Positions 56,524 to 64,000 of a stretch of DNA of 64,000 nucleotides are shown here, one piece after another; the stretch's first letter is position 1, and every line of letters begins with the position of its first letter. This stretch comes from Zelopaecilomyces penicillatus (Eukaryota; Ascomycota; Sordariomycetes; Hypocreales; Pseudodiploosporaceae). A program made the translations under genes and the position numbers. The notes under the pieces were generated by a model. That model did not search any database. It had not been told where the DNA came from and saw nothing but the letters and a program-made list of their open reading frames with translations. The stretch covers positions 1,426,001 to 1,490,000 of the forward strand of contig VCCP01000005.1 in the NCBI GenBank assembly GCA_005765155.1, in the 5' to 3' direction.

Positions 56524-58653
56524 TACAATCTACCCCCTGAATGATTAACTAGCGCATACTTGCCCTACCCAGTGATTCGGTACGTACCTCACTAACAGCT
56601 GTGCGCAGCTGGGGGCCTCTGCCTTTAGATATCAGCCCAGATCAGTGACGAAATATATATATAACCAATGAAAAATAAAATAAAATAACAGAATTATAAA
56701 TATTAATTATTATAATTTAAATTAAATTGTATAATCAGTAAAAAAAATCTTATAAATATATATAGCTATTAATCCTTATACTTAGATTTTTATTTAATTT
56801 TTATTCTAATTATTTAATATAAATAATTGGATTTTAATTATTTAAGGTATTTTAAATCCTTCTTTTTAACCTACCCTGAATTTCTTTCAATAATCCCTCT
56901 AAAGATACCCTGCTAACTTCCTTGGGTCCTAGTCTCACCAAGTGACAGGGGGGCAAGGTATCATAGTGGTTACTATTATCAGCTGCCAACCGAAATTTCC
57001 CCTATTCTTGATAGAAGATACCATACCCCTACGCCTCAGCGCTATACCTATCTATCATATATCGAGCTTCTTAACCCTCTTAGCTCTAGCCCCTCATCAT
57101 ATATATTAGCCTTAATTAAACACGAAGCTATCTTTATACCTTTGCCTTCAATACTTATAAATACCGATATTTCAAGCTCCTTTAATAGCTATAATATCCT
57201 TAGTATAAGGGATCAGCTACATGACCATAGCAGCCCTATTCCTGAGGGTATTATAGCTGCTAAAGATACTGAAAATAGTGATATTATAGCTACTAATAAT
57301 ATTACTGACAATACCACTGATTCTAATGATTCTGATAACTTCGAAACTATAATAATTAACGAAAATATACTTGCCGAGCGCTGTACTAAGCTTCACATAC
57401 ACCTTAATCAGCAGGCTAAGAAGGCAAGTATAACCTATGAAGAGCATATCCAAGCCTAGGCTTTATTCATCTATACAAAGCTACCAAAAGAGAAGATCAC
57501 CCAACTTCTCAACCTCATAGTAAATCAGATTCACTATATAATTACATATCCTTTCCCTCCGGCTCACAGATACTCAGGGCGCCTGCTAATTATCCCTGAG
57601 AGCCTTATCACTATAATAAAAGAGGCAATTCAAACCCCTTATGCTACAAAGCGATTTCTAACACCTCTAGAGCTTTATAATACTATTCCAGCTTTACAGC
57701 CATTCTCTAAGAAAGCAATTACAACCTCGCTTAAGACTATAAATGCACAACACCAATAATAGCCTCTTTATATTATTCTTAGCCCTAAGGTTAGGGCTAA
57801 GTGCCTTGCCTTTACATAGTATTAGCAATACCTATCCCTTACTAAATAGGAGCAATGGATTTGGACCGATAAGACTTGGATCAATAGAATCCAGCCAGAT
57901 CAGTGCTTTATCACAGTTTTTGAAGGTATTATATAAGACTTTATTTTCTACCCTTATTCATATACTAATTTCAAATCACTTTAGATAAAGACATTAATAA
58001 ATTCTCAAAGCCTTGAATAAAAGCATATAATTGGATGTTTTAGGCCTGCTTTGCAGGCAAGATAAAGGGCATATCTCTTATCTGGGATAAGAAATAGGGG
58101 ACTATAACTGCCAAGTCTTATTGTATATATATTTTACCACAATTACTAGACTTTTGGATTTAGGATACAACCCATATCCTTCAACAAGATAACATACCTT
58201 CACACACAGCCAAAAAGACCAAAAATATCATACAGATGATATTCAATGGCGCTGAGTGGGTTGAGTGGCCTGCACACAGCGCAGATCTTAACCCAATTGA
58301 GCATATATGGGTCTGGATAAAGCATTGGATTAATAAGAACTACGAAAATCGCCCTACAGGCAAGATACTATATAAGGCTGTTATAAAGGCTTGGAATGCC
58401 GTTCCTGACGATTATCTGTTGTTGTTGGTGCATTCAATGCCCCACAGGTTGGCTGCTGTTATTGCGGCACAAGGCGGCCACACCAGCTATTAAAAGCACC
58501 TAAAAGATACATAAATTAACCACTGTTTTACATTAAAATTGGAAGTCCCTGCGAGGTAGCGCCGATCCCTGTCTGGCGTATTTGCTGCTCTCCGATTGGA
58601 TGCTAATTTAGGATGAAGTATACGCTAGTTAATCATTCAGGGGGTAGATTGTA
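56524..58653 (+). mobile_element. AT-rich Tc1/mariner-type transposon (about 2.1 kb), inactive
   Basis: Ends are inverted repeats beginning TACAATCTACCCCCTGAATG on both sides. The first 31 bp are identical, position 32 differs, and the next six match. The TA at each outer end fits a TA target duplication. The interior is far richer in A+T than the flanks, most clearly at 56650-56850. It encodes remains of a DDE transposase. Confidence 0.88.
57142..58493 (+). pseudogene. Broken Tc1-type transposase
   Basis: A 5' frame from 57142 (about 105 codons, then TAG) continues through further stops to EQWIWTDKTWINRIQPDQCFITVF at about 57850 (first Asp). The frame then changes. The second catalytic block LQQDNIPSHTAKKT lies at about 58179 and leads into WPAHSADLNPIEHIWVWIKHW and the C-terminal SMPHRLAAVIAAQGGHTSY. 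The three pieces are in the expected order, so the gene is one transposase with at least one frameshift and several stops. Composition is very AT-rich, which fits heavy C-to-T decay. Confidence 0.82.
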
Positions 58654-61600
58654 CTCCATATTGACCGTGCTCTCACGATCGGTATTAATTAGGGGACTGA
58701 TGGATGCTACTAACCCAACTTAACACGACTATAGGAACGCACGAGACACCAGACTGACACTACCAATGCGAAGTAGAACAGAATAAAACAGCACCAAGGC
58801 AGCTCAATCCAAGTATGGCATATGGCCAAACCCTATGAAATTGCGCCAGTGACATTAGTGCAAGCACCTACATACGCACATCTCCCTAGAATATGTCTCC
58901 AAGATGTGGCTACTGTATGTATAATACCATCCATCGCGTTCCTGTCTGAGCAGAAGACATGCATATGGTCACAAAGCATACTAGACACAGTAACAATAGG
59001 CAGTAACTTGCAAGTTATAATAATAAGTGTCCAACACAAGCTAACTAATAATAGTACCAAGCAGCTTGGGTGTGTTATCCACGAGTAATGGTACGGTGAT
59101 GAGGAGTTTCAGACAGACATTCAACGGACTGGACTGATTGCGAGCGGGGGTCGGAGATGGCTCAGAACGACTCGTCATGACGGAGACACACATTTGTTTC
59201 TGCCGGTCTGATAATATCATGTCTGATAATCTGTTCTCCTGGACTCTCCTGGACCAAGGCAGTGAGTGAGTGATAGGTAGTAAATGACTCCCTGGCTGCT
59301 TTGACCGTGTCATCCATGCCAATCCCAGAGGTTAGGTCCTAGCCCACTTCGCACCGACACTAGACGGGCACCTAGGCAGCTAGGTAATGAACCTCATCGT
59401 CGTCCCCTGTAGCGGGCCTGTACGGACCTGGTAGTGGCCCCTGTAGCGTAAACGGATGTGTCCCTTGGTTACGCGCCGTTTGGCCCGCCCGCTGGTCCTC
59501 CCAAGCGCTGCCGCCTCTGCCCGCTAATCATGGCTTCGCCCGCACTCTTACAGGCGTCACAGGCCCTGATCGGCGGAAAGAAAGAGCCTGCCCTGCCATC
59601 ATCGCCCCTGCTCTCTGTAAGGTTTGTCTGTCCACCTTGCAAAGTCAACTTGCATTGGGCCCTTCATCTTCTTGCATTAGCACTTCGTACGTGCATGCGA
59701 GCTGGCGTTTGTCCACCAAGAACCGATCGATTCACCGCATTCATCCTGACCTGCAACTTGAGGACACGTCTTTTGCGGAAGTCATCCAACAGCCTAATTA
59801 CAAACCTGGAGCCTTCGAGAAGGCCTGGAAGGCGTTTCCGCCTTGGAGAGCCAGTCAAGTCAAAGTGTTGGTTTCGCTCGCGACACCCTCCGCAAATTAA
59901 CCGCACATGCGAGATCTTGTCGCTATTCTCCCTCCCATGCCCGAGTCGTCGTGCATGCTGGTGCTAGCAGATGCAAGCAGATGCACTGCAGTAGAGATGC
60001 GATGGCGCGAATTAGACGACAATGTGTCTGCATGCAGCAGTCAAATATGATACCAAACTAAGTACGTACCTATCTAGTCAGTGAGTTGGTGCACATCAAT
60101 ATGAAGTACCTGAGGTATGTGCTGGGAGTTGTGAACAGCCAGGATAAGTTCGTGGAAATAGAAACTATTCGCTATACATACTTCCACAGCATTTTCTTTT
60201 TGCACAACATGTTCGCCGCAAGCATACTCCGTACTTGATTGGAAAGACACGGTCTCACCTCGACTGGTGGTCAGAGAATCGGATCTAGGGCCGGCTCGGT
60301 CGCGACAAAGCAAGCATCAGTCGTCTTTCAGCTTTACCGTCAACGGCACAGTTTGCGTTGTGGCCATCCACACCTGCTTTGGTGAATCAGAAGCTAGACA
60401 GAACATGTAGGCGTCATTGGTTCCAAGAGGACGGCAGAGGCAACCCGCAACCGGGCTCATGCTGAGGCTACACTGCATTGCTGGGAGTTGGGTAACCACG
60501 AACATCATCGTATTGGTACGTTGACGGAGTGGACGGGTTGAAACAACGGGATGCTCCGCCGACGATCTCTAAACTGGATTGGACACCTTTCTTTCTTGCA
60601 AAAAGCAGGTAATATTTATGACATGACTATCAATTCAAACGTCTTGCTTGGGTGACACCGCCCCGTCGCCGTTTTCTTACGAGGTTCCCCATATACCCCG
60701 TACGCGTCTTCCCCCCCTAAATTTCTCGTCAACTGGCTGAGACCACAAGCAATTGGGTCTAGAATATCCAACACAAAGTCCAATAATAACGATCGCCATA
60801 CGGGATTCCCTTGCTTTTGGCAAAGAAAATCAGGCACAGGCACCACCCATGTCGATATTGGGGGGATTCCACCACCATCTTTTGTATTGTACACCCAGTT
60901 CACAACCCTCCCCGTACGACGAGTAATTACTTTGAACAGTACAAACAATAGCTCAGCACGAGTGATCCACGTGCATTAGCGTGAGCCGCTCAAATTGGGT
61001 GGCCCAAACGTCTGGATCGGCCGAGGAGCAGTCTCGTCGGTGTAAATGCTCAGTGATGTTTGGATGAGACATCGTGAAAGGTGCTGACTCGTCCATGCCA
61101 TGGCGGAGGCCCCAGATGCCGCGCTGTCCGCTGCAATACCCTTAGCCGGGGCAGGGTAAACTTAGAACAACGTGAATTGCCGTTGGTGGACCGGGCATTG
61201 TGGATGTCATGATGTACAGGACAGGATGACATTTACAGGTCCGTGTGGTTGCATTTTGTACTGGCAGATCGCTGGCACCAGTCCAACGCAGCTAGGTGCA
61301 GCGGTGTGAACTGAATTCACAACAATACACCTAGAGGAGGGCAGGGAAGCACAGTGTCTGCTTTGTTGATGCATCAAAGTTTGTACGCCTCCCTGTGGGC
61401 GTCTCAGTCATCAGCGGCGCAGCCAGTGAGTGGTGGTTGTTTCTGGCAAATCGGGATTACTGTGGTCGCAGTATCGCCGTTTGAATGCTGTATTTCAAAG
61501 GATCCATCCATCCATCCATCCAACCGTTCCTTCACAGGAGTCCAGAAACCCACCACGAGGTGGCACGAGGCTTGCACATGGCGACGTGTTCTGTGCCCCA

Positions 61601-63009
61601 AACAGGTTTCTTTTTCCTTGTTATTAACATGATCGTGGCTCAGCTGAAGCAAATTGATGACTTCACGGATCTACAGGGCTGCCATCAATGACAGGGCAGC
61701 TCTCCTTGCTGGCCTACCCAACTGGGTGGTTCATCGTTGTAATCCGGAAACCCGAGATTGTGGTCGCAGCACATGACCCATTAATTTAGCAGATAATGCA
61801 CCGGAGAAGCTACCCGGCTGGGTGGCGGCACAAGGAATTTCCTTTGCTGTGCAATTTTACATCTGCCGGAGGGCATGAGGCGAGAGCCGGCATATGCCTG
61901 AACAGTCTTTTCGGTACCTGTTTGGATCAATTGGCCCAAATCCACCACAGGTTGTGTGTAGAACCTCCAAGGATCACCCACACCCAGCCCCCTCTCTTCC
62001 CTTCCTTGCCCTCCTGAGTCCTGTGTTTCCTCCACCCACTCACAATTCATAAACGCAATGAGGTATTAGCTGCGAATGGAGATGCGACCGGGACGCACAC
62101 TCTGGGAGCACTAACCAAGGCCAGAGCTAATCCTGGACCGTGGGCCGTCAGCCATATCCACTCACCAACACCCTTGACAGCTTTGACAGGTCCCAGGATG
62201 GTGTCCAATCTGCCGCTGAGAGACCCATGCAGATTTCGAACACACGCCTAATAACCCTATTGCCTGGCCGAAATACTAGGCATTTACGGGTGGGTGGTCG
62301 ATCTGTCAGTTGTAGGCTCCATGACTCCTGGCTGGGTCGTTGTCGACCCCTACACGGACTGGAGAAGCCGACTCCACCTACATGGTAAATTATTCCTGCT
62401 TGCCTGATATGCCCTGCAAGAAACTCCAGCTATTGGGTATGAATATGCCAGGTGTCTGTTTGGAAGCAGCCCGACTTTTTGCTGGGCGAGAATGGGGGGG
62501 AGGGAACTTGTGACAAGACGGGCAACTAGCTCAGTGAGGGAGCCGACACGAACAAGTCTACTGGTGTGTTCTTTGTATGCATCTCCTGTCATGGGCTATT
62601 GCATGCATTCCCACAGGTTGACATCGCCATCTCGCCTCGCAATGGCCCACCATCCGGATCCGAGGCGAGCTTGTCTCAGCTCCGCTGAAACTCAGCCAAC
62701 GATGTGCGATTCTGACCAACATCCCAGCGTCGCGGTAGGCCTGGCCTTGCCCTTGCCCCCTCGTGTCTGTCTTGGTCTAAATGTGCCACCCCCCCTGCGG
62801 CGGCGGTTTTCTGCGAGGCGTTTGTCATTTGAGGAGGTGAACAAGGGTGCCTAGTGGCGGCTTGAGGACGTGACGGGAAGTGGTAATAGCCAGAAGCAGC
62901 CTTTGGGGGTTACGGCTTCTTTATATTCCCATGCCCACGCATATTTCTTGTCTCGCATGAAGATATCGAGATCAAAAGTTTACTCAACCATCATCTGCCA
63001 GTTTCCGAC
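58654..63009. other. Gene-poor region (4.4 kb)
   Basis: Between the dead transposon and the F-box gene. Contains a few CCTAGG/GGTAGG motifs (59370-59390), a short ATCC repeat near 61500-61525, and overlapping short frames. One possible coding remnant is listed separately. No RNA gene recognised. Confidence 0.5.
59530..59900 (+). CDS. Possible small gene or gene remnant
   Basis: A frame ending at TAA 59898-59900 reads HPDLQLEDTSFAEVIQQPNYK then PGAFEKAWKAFPPWRASQVKV. Codon use looks coding. An upstream ATG at 59530 starts a frame (MASPALLQASQALIGGKKEP) with a GTAAGG donor at 59617, but none of the acceptors I see joins the two in frame. Either the gene model is different or this is a remnant. 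Function unknown. Confidence 0.2.
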
Positions 63010-63876
63010 ATGATTGTTCTCCCCAGGCTCTCTATGGTGGCGCCCCAGCCGAGAATCCCCAGCTTCTCCAACTTTGACATGGAGGCCCCAACATCAAGAA
63101 GAACACCATCATCATCATCCTCCTCCTCCTCGTCTTCCTCGATGCCACGTCGTCTGCCACAGCCACCACCACCACCATCACCATCATCCTCTTCGGTCCC
63201 ATCTCATAAACGGCAGGCTCAACCTCAAACCCAGCCGCAGAACCAAACCCAGATCCAACCACAAACCCATTCTCGGGCTCAACTGCAAAGCCGTCGTCAG
63301 CCCGCCATGCCTTCAAGGATAGAACGGTTACCTCACGAGCTTCAAAGAATAATATTCTCCAACCTGGACTATCAGTCTCTCATACATCTATCAACTCTGA
63401 ACAGCTACTTCCATCAGACGATAGATCCTCAGAGGATGGCAGATCCTTTAGACAAGGCTCAGTTTGTCATGCGTGCGGCCAAAGACTTTCCTCAACACCG
63501 ACCCAGCGAAAAGGGCCACGATTACAAGCCAGGGAACTTTGAATGCTATATCTGCTTCCGAGTGCGTGCCCCCGATCACTTCGATATGCTTCAACCGCAA
63601 TCAGCCTACATCGACATGCACGGACACATTGTGCGGGACAGAGAGCCAAACCCACGCACAGACAGACTGATCATGCTACGGAGATTCTGCGTGTCATGTG
63701 GAGTCAACGAGGGCCTACACGCACCATTTGACTGCCTGACAACGAGGACAGGGCGAGATTTATGGGTATGCAAGTGTCGGCGCATCTGGTCCAAACCCGG
63801 TTGCCTTCGATGCCCGGACTGTCGAGGAGACTGTCCATTAAGACCGAGGCGGAAACTAGTAATGGACAGAGCATAG
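63010..63876 (+). CDS. F-box protein with Cys-rich C-terminus
   Basis: Single exon, 288 aa. The first 100 residues are low complexity: poly-Ser (residues 34-44), Pro-rich, then Gln-rich (QPQTQPQNQTQIQPQ). An F-box lies at about 103-138 (RIERLPHELQRIIFSNLDYQSLIHLSTLN), which would bind Skp1 in an SCF ubiquitin ligase. The C-terminal half carries paired cysteines (FECYICFRV, RFCVSCGVN, WVCKCRRIW, GCLRCPDCRGDC) that probably bind zinc and may recognise the substrate. This F-box plus Cys-rich layout recurs in fungal genomes with no known target. An in-frame ATG at residue 9 and another at residue 24 are alternative starts. Confidence 0.85.
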   Translation: MIVLPRLSMVAPQPRIPSFSNFDMEAPTSRRTPSSSSSSSSSSSMPRRLPQPPPPPSPSSSSVPSHKRQAQPQTQPQNQTQIQPQTHSRAQLQSRRQPAMPSRIERLPHELQRIIFSNLDYQSLIHLSTLNSYFHQTIDPQRMADPLDKAQFVMRAAKDFPQHRPSEKGHDYKPGNFECYICFRVRAPDHFDMLQPQSAYIDMHGHIVRDREPNPRTDRLIMLRRFCVSCGVNEGLHAPFDCLTTRTGRDLWVCKCRRIWSKPGCLRCPDCRGDCPLRPRRKLVMDRA

Positions 63877-64000
63877 GAGCGTCTTGTTTATTTATTTATT
63901 TCCTTCAAGTTTTACTCACGGCGCTAGAGACGGAGAGACGGCGTTAGGACATTGCGAGGACACATGAATTTTTTTTTTTAATTTTTTTTGGGGGGTTTTG
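63877..64000. other. 3' flank of the F-box gene
   Basis: Ends in T-runs and a G-run near 63969-64000. No gene. Confidence 0.5.

Noticed and set aside
59458..59967. 169-codon plus-strand frame
   Set aside because: Overlaps a better coding-like frame and is rich in Arg/Pro/Leu as expected for a shadow of GC-rich DNA.
62492..62854. 120-codon plus-strand frame before the F-box gene
   Set aside because: No motif, and it lies in the probable promoter of the F-box gene.

Overview
The window reads as nuclear DNA of a filamentous ascomycete, most likely a Sordariomycete of the Hypocreales type. The evidence is short introns of about 50-110 bp (three longer ones reach about 140-210 bp) with GT..AG ends and CTAAC branch points, a class I myosin with the fungal domain order, a Pfa4-type DHHC palmitoyltransferase, a GT90/CAP10 protein with many membrane spans, a NACHT-WD40 (NWD) gene, and transposons carrying C-to-T type mutations that resemble RIP. 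The species cannot be named from the sequence alone.

Layout. 1-2628: partial minus-strand gene for an AT-hook, SP-rich chromatin-type protein that runs off the left edge. 4429-6536: minus-strand gene joining a Cys/Arg cluster to a caspase-like fold. 6.5-12.6 kb: a long gene-free stretch. 12.6-17.8 kb: divergent GT90 gene (minus) and pfa4 (plus) sharing one intergenic region. 18.4-22.3 kb: class I myosin (minus). 25.5-26.2 kb: small RPEL-repeat gene (plus) behind a CRE and TATA box. 27.4 kb: short Ser-rich gene (minus). 31.4-32.2 kb: secretory-pathway FKBP (plus). 32.6-34.6 kb: DNA polymerase kappa (minus).

34.8-43.9 kb is an accessory island bounded by a 64-bp inverted repeat (59/64 identical) with Tc1/mariner-like TA ends. 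It holds a broken Tc1-type transposase, a NACHT gene whose WD40 part is exactly 11 tandem units of 126 bp full of stop codons, and a 2.75-kb Mutator-like element with perfect 58-bp terminal inverted repeats and an 8-bp target duplication. The picture is of nested insertions next to an NLR gene under repeat-directed mutation.

44.4-55.7 kb returns to single-copy genes: a conserved Pro/Gln-rich protein, a single-pass membrane protein with PY motifs, a WrbA-type NAD(P)H:quinone oxidoreductase, a membrane-anchored methyltransferase-like protein, and a multi-span membrane protein whose second intron contains a perfect 30-bp palindrome. 56.5-58.7 kb is a second, AT-rich, dead Tc1/mariner element with its own inverted repeats. 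58.7-63.0 kb is nearly gene-free, and 63.0-63.9 kb encodes an F-box protein.

Several genes touch the actin and cell-surface machinery: myosin I, a G-actin-binding RPEL-type protein, Pfa4 (chitin synthase palmitoylation in yeast) and GT90. They are not clustered in a way that implies co-regulation. Exon boundaries were inferred by keeping the reading frame across plausible splice sites; no transcript data were available.
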